Assembly (NCBI RefSeq): GCF_000688395.1
Contig: NZ_JIAG01000004.1
Span: 186,001 to 250,000, forward strand
Direction: 5' to 3'
Length of the DNA: 64,000 bases
From: Haematomicrobium sanguinis DSM 21259
Lineage (GTDB): Bacteria > Actinomycetota > Actinomycetes > Actinomycetales > Micrococcaceae
The position numbers and the translations under genes were made by a program. This document shows, piece after piece, positions 1-7,612 of this stretch; the first letter of the stretch is position 1; every line of letters begins with the position of its first letter. The notes under the pieces are model-generated. The model searched no databases and had not been told where the DNA came from. It saw nothing but the letters and a program-made list of their open reading frames with translations.

Positions 1-52
1 TGCGTGCCGCGATATTTGCGCGCGGGCGAGCCACGCAAGCGCCCGCGAGCGC

Positions 53-865
53 TCACGCCCCGGTAAAACCCGGTTTCCGCTTTTCCAGAAACGCTTGCGT
101 CCCTTCGGCGGCATCCGCCGAGCCGAAGTTTTCGCCGAACACCAGCGACTCGGTCTTCAACGCATCGACCAGCGGCAGCGAGGAACTTGCGCGCAACAGG
201 CTCTTGGCCCGGGCAATGGCTAGGGGAGAGGCCGCCTTTATGCGGTCGTGTTGCACGCGTGCGGCTTCCATCAAATCCGATGAGCTGCCAAGCACCGCCT
301 GTACCAGCCCAATCTCTAGCGCCCGCGCCGCGCCAATGCTTTCGCCGGTCAGGATCATTTCGCTGGCGGCCGCCGGCCCTATCCGCCTCGGCAACCGGGC
401 CGTCCCGCCAAAACCGGGGACCAGCCCGAGCTTCACTTCGGGCTGACCGAAAACCGCGTTCTCACAGGCGAGAATCCAGTCCGCGGCGAGCGCCAATTCG
501 CAGCCGCCGCCCAACGCGAACCCCTTCACGCACGCGATCACCGGCACCGGCAATTCTTCAAAACCGGTCGTCACCCGCGCCATGTCGATCGAATATTGGG
601 TGGCTTCGGACTCGCTCATCGCGGACATTTCGCGAATGTCCGCGCCCGCTACAAAAGCCTTGTCTCCCGTCCCGGTGAGTATTACGGTGCGAATCGACCA
701 ATCGCTCCCCTCGCCGCAATGCCCGCGCACAAACTCAAGCGCCGCCGCCAACTCAGCCACGACGTTCTCGCTCAAGGCGCCCAGCGCCTCCGGCCGGTTA
801 ATTGCGATAGCCAGCAACTCGTCGTCGTACGTCAATGTCAGCGTGGAAAATTCGGGCAGATCCAT
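53..865 (-). CDS. Enoyl-CoA hydratase/isomerase (crotonase family)
   Basis: A 270-residue crotonase-fold protein, probably cytoplasmic, that would hydrate trans-2-enoyl-CoA to 3-hydroxyacyl-CoA. The CoA oxyanion-hole segment AFVAGADIREM lies near residue 70. The segments GGGCELALAADW and GQPEVKLGLVPGFGG carry the two Glu residues used by true hydratases, so hydratase is favoured over a hydrolase or isomerase that lacks one of them. The length is normal for the family. It lies 9 nt downstream of the GntR-family gene on the same strand and is probably co-transcribed with it. The ribosome site is weak (TTTAGGGC before ATG). The physiological substrate is not evident. No other beta-oxidation gene is visible here. 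Confidence 0.9.
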   Translation of the reverse strand: MDLPEFSTLTLTYDDELLAIAINRPEALGALSENVVAELAAALEFVRGHCGEGSDWSIRTVILTGTGDKAFVAGADIREMSAMSESEATQYSIDMARVTTGFEELPVPVIACVKGFALGGGCELALAADWILACENAVFGQPEVKLGLVPGFGGTARLPRRIGPAAASEMILTGESIGAARALEIGLVQAVLGSSSDLMEAARVQHDRIKAASPLAIARAKSLLRASSSLPLVDALKTESLVFGENFGSADAAEGTQAFLEKRKPGFTGA

Positions 866-874
866 GCCCTAAAG

Positions 875-1570
875 CTACCAGCCCATCGCTTCGCGGACCT
901 CGAGCAGAATCCCGTGCATGGCGGCCTCCGCTGCGGGCGCGTCACCGTGGGCGATGTGATGTGCGACGGCGTTGTGGCCACTGAGTGCCTCAGGTTCCGG
1001 TTTGCGCGGCATCAGTCCCTGACGCGTGCGCTCAGCGAGCACTTCCCCGATGACCTCGCAGAGCGAGGCGAAGAGCGAGTTTTGACTGCCGGAAAGGATG
1101 GCGGCGTGGAATTGCTGGTCGGCGATCAGGAATTCGTCGAGTTTTCCGGCTTCCCCGAGGGTGCGCATTTTTGCTTCGAGCGTGAGCAGGTTCTCTCGCT
1201 CGGCGGCGCTCATATTGCGGGCGGCGGCGGCAGCGGCAATGGGTTCTACGGCGATGCGCAGTGCGGTCAGTTCGCTGAAATACCGGGCGCGGTCACGGGT
1301 CTCGAGTCGCCACGCGATGATTTGCGGGTCGAAGACGCTCCATGCGCTTGGCTCTTCAACGATGAGGCCGACGCGGCGCTTGACCGCGAGTAAGCGGAGG
1401 GACTGGAGGACTTGGACGACGTCGCGAATGACCGTTCGCGAGGCGCCGTAGCGTTGCTGGAGCTCGTCAATGGTGAAGCGCTGGCCGGCGGGAAGTTCGC
1501 CGGAGACAATGTCGCGCCCGAGCGCATCCACGATTTCGCGGTGCAGGGTGGGTTTCGGTGAGCTGTCCAT
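875..1570 (-). CDS. GntR/FadR-family transcriptional regulator (FCD domain), likely gluconate repressor
   Basis: A 231-residue regulator. The N-terminal winged helix (residues 8-70, with LPAGQRFTIDELQQRYGASR) is followed by an all-helical FCD effector domain (about 95-225). The linker motif VFDPQIIAWRL is typical of actinobacterial gluconate-responsive regulators. It is divergent from gntK-gntP. A 9-bp inverted repeat (AAGGTACTA/TAGTACCTT) sits 2 nt upstream of its start codon, so autoregulation together with control of the gnt genes is a reasonable inference. There is almost no room for a ribosome site, so leaderless translation is possible. The ligand (gluconate or 6-phosphogluconate) is inferred from the neighbours. 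Confidence 0.85.
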   Translation of the reverse strand: MDSSPKPTLHREIVDALGRDIVSGELPAGQRFTIDELQQRYGASRTVIRDVVQVLQSLRLLAVKRRVGLIVEEPSAWSVFDPQIIAWRLETRDRARYFSELTALRIAVEPIAAAAAARNMSAAERENLLTLEAKMRTLGEAGKLDEFLIADQQFHAAILSGSQNSLFASLCEVIGEVLAERTRQGLMPRKPEPEALSGHNAVAHHIAHGDAPAAEAAMHGILLEVREAMGW

Positions 1571-1571
1571 T

Positions 1572-1607
1572 AAGGTACTATCATTTCACAATGAAAGGTA
1601 GTACCTT
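1572..1607. promoter_or_regulatory. Putative GntR-type operator between gntR-like gene and gntK
   Basis: Perfect 9-bp inverted repeat AAGGTACTA ... TAGTACCTT with an inner TCATT/AATGA repeat, filling the gap between the divergent regulator and gluconate genes. FadR-subfamily regulators commonly bind GGTA..TACC palindromes. Assignment to the adjacent regulator is inferred. Confidence 0.65.
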
Positions 1608-1657
1608 TTGTAATCTGGGATGATTGCTCCCAGACAATGACGTCAGAGGAGAATCGC

Positions 1658-2233
1658 ATGGCGAATCCCGCAACACACTTGATTGTGATGGGAGTTTCCG
1701 GCTCCGGGAAGACCACCATCGCACAAGCGCTCGAATCCGAGCTCGGCTTTACCTACGCCGAGGCCGACGAATTTCACCCGCAAAGCAATATCGACAAGAT
1801 GTCGCAAGGAACCCCGCTGACCGATGAGGACCGCTGGCCCTGGTTGCGCTCGATCCGCGACTGGATGAGCGCCGAGGCAGCGGCCGGACGCAGTACCGTG
1901 GTCACGTGTTCCGCGCTCAAGCGCACCTACCGCGACCTGCTCCGCGAGGCGGACGGTACCGTTTTCTTTATCCACCTGGACGGCAGCGAGGACCTGCTCC
2001 GCGAACGCATGCAGCACCGCAGCGGCCACTTTATGCCGGCCAGCCTGCTCCCGAGCCAGTTGGCAACGTTGGAACCGCTTGAATCCGATGAACCGGGCCT
2101 CAAGATTTCCATTGAGAAGACACCGGAAGAGATCGTTTCCGAGGTGCTTCACCTGGTGAAAACCCATCAACTTTCGGCCCAAGGTGCGGCCGAACACGCC
2201 GCCGAAGACACCACACAGGAGGATGCACAGTGA
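1658..2233 (+). CDS. gntK: Gluconokinase
   Basis: About 191 residues. It phosphorylates D-gluconate to 6-phosphogluconate with ATP in the cytoplasm. The Walker A loop is GVSGSGKTT near residue 13. The gluconokinase signatures ADEFHP and MSQGTPLTDEDRWPWL, and the CSALKRTYRDLLR segment, are all present. An in-frame ATG lies at 1637, but AGAGGAG at 1645-1651 is placed correctly for ATG 1658, so that start is chosen. The stop codon overlaps the GTG start of gntP (GTGA), which indicates translational coupling. Its product feeds Gnd, encoded at about 45 kb. Confidence 0.93.
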   Translation: MANPATHLIVMGVSGSGKTTIAQALESELGFTYAEADEFHPQSNIDKMSQGTPLTDEDRWPWLRSIRDWMSAEAAAGRSTVVTCSALKRTYRDLLREADGTVFFIHLDGSEDLLRERMQHRSGHFMPASLLPSQLATLEPLESDEPGLKISIEKTPEEIVSEVLHLVKTHQLSAQGAAEHAAEDTTQEDAQ

Positions 2234-3630
2234 CCATTGAAGGCTGGGAACAAACACTGGGCGCGGGCCCGCTTTTGCTCATCGCTGGCGCCGCCATTGC
2301 GCTGCTGCTGGTCTTGATTCTGGCGTTTCGGGTGCACGCCTTTGTGTCGCTGATCCTCGTTTCGCTCTTGACCGCGCTTGCCACCGGCATCCCGATTGCA
2401 AGCGTGGTGCCTACCCTGACCTCCAGTTTCGGCAGTACTCTCGGCACCGTGGCGTTGCTCGTGGGGCTCGGCGCGATGCTCGGTCGACTCGTGGAAACCA
2501 GCGGCGGCGCGAAGGTTCTCGCCGATAAACTCGTCGGCGCCTTCGGGGAGAAGCGCGCCCCGTTTGCCCTCGGTGTCGCCTCGCTGATCTTCGGCTTCCC
2601 GATCTTCTTTGACGCCGGACTGGTCGTGATGTTGCCCGTCGTGTTTGCGGTCGCCAAGAACCTCGGCGGCGGAGTTTTGCGCTACGGGCTGCCCGCAGCT
2701 GGCGCGTTCTCGGTCATGCACATCTTTGTTCCGCCGCACCCGGGCCCGGTCACCGCGGCCGGATTCTTTGAGGCAAACGTGGGACTCGTGACCCTCATTG
2801 GACTCCTCGTCGCGCTCCCCACCTGGTACCTGACCTCCTACCTCTACGGCCTGTGGATCGGTAAGAAAATTGTGCTTCCGGTGCCCGCGCTGCTTGGCCA
2901 AGCGGACCAGGAAGCCATCAAGAACCCGCCAAAATTCGGCACCGTATTGGGCATCTTGCTCCTCCCGCTCGTGCTGATCTTCTTGAACACGGGTCTCGGT
3001 ACGCTCGCAAAATCGGGCGCGGTCGGCGAGGAAACCGCGAGCCAGTGGTGGTACGTCGGTTTGCGCATGCTCGGCGAGACCCCGGTGGCGCTGTTGCTGA
3101 CCCTGCTGATCGCGTCCTACGTGCTGGGACGCCGCCGCGGCGAGGACAAGACGGTCATCGAAAAGATCCTCGACTCGGCGCTCGGCCCCGTGGCCTCCGT
3201 CATCCTGATCACCGGCGCCGGAGGCATGTTCGGCGGCGTGTTGCGTACCAGCGGCATCGGCGGTGCGCTCGAGGATGTTCTCGGCGACATGGGTGTCCCG
3301 CTCATCCTGGCCGGCTTCCTGATCGCCGCGATCCTGCGCATCGCCCAGGGCTCGGCGACCGTGGCGCTGACCACTGCGGCTGGACTGGTGGCACCGGGCG
3401 TCGCGGCCGCCGGGTTCAATGAGATTCAGCTCGCCTGTGTGGTCATTGCGGTCGCCGCCGGCTCGGTGGTCGTCTCGCACGTGAACGACTCCGGCTTCTG
3501 GCTCGTCGGCAAGTTCATGGGCATGGACGTCAAGACGACGTTCAAGACCTGGACGGTCATGGAAACACTCATCGGTGTGGTCGGCTTCGGGATTGCCCTC
3601 GGTATTTTCGGGCTCGCGTCCCTCGGCTAA
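2230..3630 (+). CDS. gntP: Gluconate:H+ symporter, GntP family
   Basis: A 466-residue polytopic permease with about 12-14 hydrophobic segments spread over its whole length and the GntP-family length. Family-typical stretches include GFPIFFDAGLVVMLP, HIFVPPHPGPVTAAGFF, ITGAGGMFGGVL and AQGSATVALTTAAGL. It starts at a GTG that overlaps the gntK stop by 4 nt, so it is the second gene of a gntKP operon under the divergent GntR-like regulator. Uptake of gluconate is inferred from the pairing with gntK. Related members carry other sugar acids. A 28-bp-stem palindrome begins 10 nt after its stop codon. Confidence 0.92.
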   Translation: MTIEGWEQTLGAGPLLLIAGAAIALLLVLILAFRVHAFVSLILVSLLTALATGIPIASVVPTLTSSFGSTLGTVALLVGLGAMLGRLVETSGGAKVLADKLVGAFGEKRAPFALGVASLIFGFPIFFDAGLVVMLPVVFAVAKNLGGGVLRYGLPAAGAFSVMHIFVPPHPGPVTAAGFFEANVGLVTLIGLLVALPTWYLTSYLYGLWIGKKIVLPVPALLGQADQEAIKNPPKFGTVLGILLLPLVLIFLNTGLGTLAKSGAVGEETASQWWYVGLRMLGETPVALLLTLLIASYVLGRRRGEDKTVIEKILDSALGPVASVILITGAGGMFGGVLRTSGIGGALEDVLGDMGVPLILAGFLIAAILRIAQGSATVALTTAAGLVAPGVAAAGFNEIQLACVVIAVAAGSVVVSHVNDSGFWLVGKFMGMDVKTTFKTWTVMETLIGVVGFGIALGIFGLASLG

Positions 3631-3639
3631 CCCTCCCCG

Positions 3640-3699
3640 TCTATGTAGCGCGACACGCCGAGGAAACTGCGGTTTCCTCGGCGTGTCGCGCTACATAGA
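3640..3699. repeat. Long perfect palindrome, type A copy 1
   Basis: A 28-bp perfect stem (left arm 3640-3667, right arm 3672-3699) closed by the 4-nt loop TGCG. The arm reads TCTATGTAGCGCGACACGCC and continues GAGGAAAC. A 27-nt stretch of each arm is identical to the palindrome at 46765-46834 beside dnaA. It lies between convergent gntP and the Gfo/Idh gene, so it could act as a bidirectional terminator. There is no T-run, and the conserved primary sequence exceeds what termination needs. Confidence 0.9.
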
Positions 3700-3748
3700 T
3701 TTCGGTGAGGTGCGCGGCTCACCAGGGTTGCTTGGTTACTTTGAGTGG

Positions 3749-3805
3749 AGTACGACGGCGTGTGGTGACCTTTTGCAACAAAAGGTCACCACACGCCGTC
3801 GTACT
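3749..3805. repeat. Long perfect palindrome, type B copy 1
   Basis: A 27-bp perfect stem (3749-3775 and 3779-3805) with loop CAA. The arm starts AGTACGACGGCGTGTGGTGA. It is near-identical to the palindrome at 36247-36304, including the flanking TTCAT after the right arm. It is the middle one of three palindromes packed into the 240 bp between gntP and the convergent dehydrogenase gene. Confidence 0.9.
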
Positions 3806-3814
3806 TCATATCCC

Positions 3815-3886
3815 CGCCTCGACTGTGTAGCAGTTAATGCCCATGTTCGCGCGAACATGGGCGTTTCGCGCTACACAGTCGAGGCG
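3815..3886. repeat. Compound palindrome, related to type A; overlaps a stop codon
   Basis: The outer stem is 17 bp (CGCCTCGACTGTGTAGC at 3815-3831 with its complement at 3870-3886). The loop contains a separate 24-nt self-complementary palindrome (3839-3862, GCCCATGTTCGC half). Read on the minus strand, the right side gives CGACTGTGTAGCGCGAAACG, closely similar to the type A arm CGTCTATGTAGCGCGACACG. The right arm includes the stop codon and last codons of the minus-strand dehydrogenase gene. Confidence 0.85.
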
Positions 3887-4989
3887 AAGGGGTCCCAGCT
3901 TTCGGGAAGCCGCTCGGCGCGACTCACCGTGCTCCCAACGCGCTCGGGCTGCCCGCTCGCCACCGACTCGCCAATCGCGATCATGGCGTCCAGAACGTGA
4001 TTGCCCAGTTCGCCCGATGCGCGGTGAGGAACTCCGGCGCGCACCGAGCGTGCAATATCGAGAGCGCCCATGCCGCGGCCCGCACTCGCACCGACAGACT
4101 CGATCAGTTCCGGCTCTTCACTGCCAAGGCGATACAGCTCAAGGGTGCCTTCGAAATTGTTCGGATCTGGGATGAGCAGCGTCGCTTCCGTCCCGGAAAT
4201 CTCTACGTATCCCGAGCGCATCATGGGGGACTGGAAACTGAAGGTGCTCTGTCCGACCTGACCTTCCTCAAAACCGATCAGCGCCGCGACGAGCGTCGGC
4301 ACTTCGACCTCGAACTCTTCACCCGCCCGGGGACCGGATGCAACCACTTGCTTTTCAAAGGCGCGCCCGCCCATCGCCGAAACGGTATCAATGGCACCAA
4401 ACGCCTGAACCAAAGCGGTCAGATAGTAAGGTCCCATGTCGAATAGCGGCCCGGCCCCGCGTTGGAACAAGAAGGCCGGATTCGGGTGCCACAAGTGCGG
4501 GCCGGCGGTTTGAAACACCGTTTGCGCACTCAACGGCTTTCCGATCGCGCCCGCGTCAATCAGACGCAGCGCATGCTGGATGCCCGAACCTAAAAAGGTG
4601 TCCGGGGCGCATCCCAGGCGCAGTCCGGTTTGCTCCGCGAGCGCAACCAAGGCATCCCCGTCTTCGCGACCCAGTGCCAGCGGTTTTTCACCCCACACGT
4701 GCTTGCCGGATTTCAGGATCGCGGTGGACACTTCGGCGTGGGCGGCCGGGATGGTCAAGTTGATTACTAACTCAATTTGGTCATCGACCAGCAGTTCGGA
4801 GACATTGTCTCTCGCCTCGATCCCGAACTGTTCGGCGCGAGCTCGCGCGGCCTCGGGGAACATATCGGCGATGGCCATGACCCGCAGATCGGGAAACCGG
4901 GTCAGGTTGTTCAGGTACTGCTCGGAGATGTTCCCGGCACCGATGATGCCGACGCCGATTGGGCCAGATTGGGTGGTTGTATCAGTCAC
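3871..4989 (-). CDS. Gfo/Idh/MocA-family NAD(P)-dependent sugar oxidoreductase
   Basis: 372 residues. The N-terminal Rossmann fold carries the dinucleotide motif GIIGAGNISEQYL (residues about 13-25) and the EKPLAL motif with the family's conserved lysine (about residue 96). A C-terminal alpha/beta substrate domain includes GPLFDMGPYY. The start overlaps the isomerase stop by 4 nt, making it the last gene of the ABC-import operon. Gfo/Idh enzymes paired with IolE-like isomerases often interconvert sugars and 3-keto sugars or inositols. The actual substrate is unknown. The stop codon and the last codons (STV) lie inside the arm of the adjacent palindrome, an unusual gene end. Confidence 0.88.
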   Translation of the reverse strand: MTDTTTQSGPIGVGIIGAGNISEQYLNNLTRFPDLRVMAIADMFPEAARARAEQFGIEARDNVSELLVDDQIELVINLTIPAAHAEVSTAILKSGKHVWGEKPLALGREDGDALVALAEQTGLRLGCAPDTFLGSGIQHALRLIDAGAIGKPLSAQTVFQTAGPHLWHPNPAFLFQRGAGPLFDMGPYYLTALVQAFGAIDTVSAMGGRAFEKQVVASGPRAGEEFEVEVPTLVAALIGFEEGQVGQSTFSFQSPMMRSGYVEISGTEATLLIPDPNNFEGTLELYRLGSEEPELIESVGASAGRGMGALDIARSVRAGVPHRASGELGNHVLDAMIAIGESVASGQPERVGSTVSRAERLPESWDPFASTV

Positions 4990-5765
4990 TTACCCTCTAC
5001 TCCTGCCTTCACCAAGTACTCTTTGCTTTCGGCGATGCCCTCAAAAATGTCGCCCGAGTAATCGTCGAACTCGACAACGCCATATTCCGCGCCCGAAGTT
5101 TCCACGATGTCCTTGAGCGGAACCTCGCCGTCTCCGGCGGGCAATTGATCCTTCGTGACACCGGTCGCCGGACCGTCTTTCAGGTGCAGGAACTTGACCC
5201 TGTCGCCGAGCCGTTCCAATAACGCGACCGGGTCAACGCCGCCAACCAGCGCCCAATACACATCCACCTCGAGAACGATCGACGGGTCCAAAAGGCTCGC
5301 AAAGTATTCCAGCGCTGTGGTCTCCCCGGTTTCGGCGAGCCGACCGGTTGAGGAGGCATCGCCGTCGTACTTCTTTTCCAACTCCCAATTGTGGTTGTGG
5401 TAGCCGATCCGGATGCCGCGCTCTGCGGCAAGCGGGGCGATCTCATTGAGTCGGGCGGCCGCGGCCTGGATGTCTGCCACGTTTTCCCAGAGCTCTTGCG
5501 GGCGATGCGGGTCGATGACCGTGGTCATGCCAAGGGTCGCCGCCGCCTCCAAAATGGCCTCGGCGTCCCCGGAAATCAGAGGAGCGTGACCGGAGGGAGC
5601 CATGAGCCCGCGTTCGTTGAGCGCGGCTGCCATTTCGGGCGCGCGGTCCGCGAAACCGTAGGGCTCAACGTTGGTGAAGCCGAGTTCGGCGACTCGGTCG
5701 AGGGTGCCGGGGAGGTCCTCGTCGATCTGGTTGCGCAGCGTGTAGAGCTGAAGTGAGAGTTTCAT
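4986..5765 (-). CDS. Sugar phosphate isomerase/epimerase (IolE-like TIM barrel)
   Basis: 259 residues, AP-endonuclease-2-like TIM barrel. The start MKLSLQLYTLRNQI is typical of IolE/YcjR-type enzymes. Likely metal-ligand positions are the Glu/His residues in GIRIGYHNHNWE, VLEVDVYWAL, FLHLKDG and YGVVEFDDY. This family includes 3-keto-sugar epimerases, hydroxypyruvate isomerases and 2-keto-inositol dehydratases, so the reaction cannot be fixed from sequence. It is translationally coupled to the downstream dehydrogenase (4-nt overlap) and lies 21 nt after the permease gene, which supports joint action on the imported sugar. Acts in the cytoplasm. Confidence 0.85.
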   Translation of the reverse strand: MKLSLQLYTLRNQIDEDLPGTLDRVAELGFTNVEPYGFADRAPEMAAALNERGLMAPSGHAPLISGDAEAILEAAATLGMTTVIDPHRPQELWENVADIQAAAARLNEIAPLAAERGIRIGYHNHNWELEKKYDGDASSTGRLAETGETTALEYFASLLDPSIVLEVDVYWALVGGVDPVALLERLGDRVKFLHLKDGPATGVTKDQLPAGDGEVPLKDIVETSGAEYGVVEFDDYSGDIFEGIAESKEYLVKAGVEGK

Positions 5766-5786
5766 GAGCCTTCTTTCCGTGAGGGT

Positions 5787-6701
5787 TTATTTGATTCCGG
5801 TCATGGCAACACCTTGGATGAAATAGCGTTGCAAGCCTATGAAGAGCACCACGATGGGCGCAATGACCAGCACCGATCCAGCCAACAAGATGCCGTAATT
5901 GGTGGAGAACTGGCCTTGGGAAAAGAGCGAGAGTGCGACCGGGAGGGTGTACATACGCTCCTCCTGCGCGGCGACCAGCGGCCACAAGAAGTTGTTCCAG
6001 GAGCCCAGGAAGGTCAGGATCGCCAGGGTCGCCAGCGGCGGTCCGCACTGCGGAAGAACCACGCGGGTGAAGGTGCGCCATTCGCCCGCCCCGTCAATGC
6101 GCGCTGCCTCCATGAGCGAATCCGGGATGCCCAACATGAATTGGCGCATGAGGAACACGCCGAGCGGGGAGACCAGGAACGGGAGTATGAGCGCCGGGTA
6201 GGTGTTCACCAGACCCATGTTGGAAACCAAAACAAACAGTGGGACAAAGGTGACCACGCCGGGAACCATCAGGGTGACCATGACCAGGCCGAAAAGCACT
6301 TTCTTGCCCCGGAACTCCATCTTGGCCAGCGCATAGCCGATCATCGAGCAGAAGATCAGATTGCCCAGCACCGTCACGACCGCCACGATCAGCGAGTTCA
6401 CAAAGAACGTGTCGATGCGAAAGTCGGTGAACCAGGTGAGGTAGTTCGCGGTGGTGAATTCGTCAGGCCACCAGGTGATAGGGCGGCGGAGGAGCTCGCC
6501 CTGCGTTTTGAAGGAGGAGAGAAGCATCCAGATGAAGGGCAGAAGCGTCAGCGCAACCGCTACGATCAGGCCGGTGTAAAGCGCCCACCGTGCAGCCCTG
6601 CGGTTTTGGGTTCGGGTACGCGGGGCACGGCGGCCCGGCTGCTTGCTGTTGTGTTGCAATGCGGCGGTCGGGGAGCCGGTTCCCTCGAGTAGGTGACTCA
6701 T
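5787..6701 (-). CDS. Carbohydrate ABC transporter permease (MalG-like)
   Basis: A 304-residue inner permease subunit with six expected membrane helices. A basic, Arg-rich cytoplasmic N-terminus precedes the first helix (ALYTGLIVAVALTLLPFIWML). The coupling EAA loop reads MEAARIDGAGEWRTFTRVVLPQCGPPLATL, shown here only as its extent near residue 200, with the EAA...G core intact. It is preceded by a good ribosome site (AGAGG). It pairs with the MalF-like permease immediately upstream. No ATP-binding subunit is encoded in the operon, so a shared MsiK/UgpC-type ATPase elsewhere is inferred. Confidence 0.9.
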   Translation of the reverse strand: MSHLLEGTGSPTAALQHNSKQPGRRAPRTRTQNRRAARWALYTGLIVAVALTLLPFIWMLLSSFKTQGELLRRPITWWPDEFTTANYLTWFTDFRIDTFFVNSLIVAVVTVLGNLIFCSMIGYALAKMEFRGKKVLFGLVMVTLMVPGVVTFVPLFVLVSNMGLVNTYPALILPFLVSPLGVFLMRQFMLGIPDSLMEAARIDGAGEWRTFTRVVLPQCGPPLATLAILTFLGSWNNFLWPLVAAQEERMYTLPVALSLFSQGQFSTNYGILLAGSVLVIAPIVVLFIGLQRYFIQGVAMTGIK

Positions 6702-6715
6702 CGTTGCCTCTCCCC

Positions 6716-7612
6716 TTAGTCCTTGGGTCGTAGAAACTTGAACTGCAACAGGCTGAGCAGCGCAATCGCGATGAACAGGATGTAGCTCGCGGCGGAAGCG
6801 GTACCGTACTGGCCGAAACCGAACTGGTTGTACGTGAAGTAGCTGATCGAGAGCGTGGAATCTAGCGGGCCGCCCTGCGTCATGACAAACGGTTCTTCAA
6901 AGAACTGCAGGAAGCCAACGGACAACATGACAGCGGCGAGGAGAATTGTCGGTCGCAGCATGGGCAGTGTGATGGTGCGAAATCGTTTCCACGCTCCTGC
7001 GCCGTCCACCTCTGCCGCCTCCATGACCTCTTGCGGAATGGTTTGCAGGCCGGCAAGGAAAATGACCATCAGGGTACCCATATTGCGCCAGACGGCCATC
7101 AAGATGAGGGACGGCATGGCCCAGGCAGGGTCGTTGAGCCAATTCGGGCCGTCGATTCCAACCCAGCCAAGAATCACATTGAGGAGCCCATCCGGTTGCA
7201 GGATGAAACGCCACACCACCGCAATGGCCACAATGCTTGTCACGATGGGGGTGTAAAAGCCCACGCGGAACGCCGAACGGAACTTAATAATGCCGCTGTT
7301 CAAGGCGAGCGCCAGGCTCAGTCCCACCACAATGGTCAGCGGGATGCCGATGAGCACAAAATAGCCGGTATTGAGCATGGATTGGAGGAACTGCGGGTCC
7401 TGCAAGAGCAAGACGTAGTGTTCCAGACCCACGAAGTTCACATTGAGCGGCGTCTGGATGTCTTGAGCCGTGAAGTCGGTGAAGGACATAAAGAAGGAGG
7501 AGATCAACGGCACCATCATGAAGATGCCGAAGAGCAATACAAAGGGCATGGCGAAGAGCCACGGCAGTAGCGCCTTGCGCTGTTTCGCTGTTCTGAGGGC
7601 CGGGGAACTCAT
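6716..7612 (-). CDS. Carbohydrate ABC transporter permease (MalF-like)
   Basis: 298 residues, six membrane helices expected, starting with LLPWLFAMPFVLLFGIFMM. The EAA loop (VMEAAEVDGAGAWKRFRTIT, near residue 200) that docks to the ATPase is intact. The start overlaps the stop of the binding-protein gene by 4 nt and the next permease gene follows after 14 nt, giving the usual order binding protein-MalF-MalG. It forms the heterodimeric channel with the adjacent permease. The sugar specificity cannot be read from this subunit. Confidence 0.9.
   Translation of the reverse strand: MSSPALRTAKQRKALLPWLFAMPFVLLFGIFMMVPLISSFFMSFTDFTAQDIQTPLNVNFVGLEHYVLLLQDPQFLQSMLNTGYFVLIGIPLTIVVGLSLALALNSGIIKFRSAFRVGFYTPIVTSIVAIAVVWRFILQPDGLLNVILGWVGIDGPNWLNDPAWAMPSLILMAVWRNMGTLMVIFLAGLQTIPQEVMEAAEVDGAGAWKRFRTITLPMLRPTILLAAVMLSVGFLQFFEEPFVMTQGGPLDSTLSISYFTYNQFGFGQYGTASAASYILFIAIALLSLLQFKFLRPKD

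Noticed and set aside
1-52. End of another gene at the left edge
   Set aside because: Only 52 bases are available, with no identifiable reading frame or motif to support a call.
2167-3480. 437-codon open frame antisense to gntP
   Set aside because: Composition is rich in Arg, Gln, His and Glu with no domain, and it mirrors a GC-rich membrane-protein gene. The plus-strand gene is fully supported.
3640-3886. CRISPR array or tandem repeat interpretation of the palindrome cluster
   Set aside because: The three palindromes are not copies of a common direct repeat with regular spacers, and no cas gene is present.
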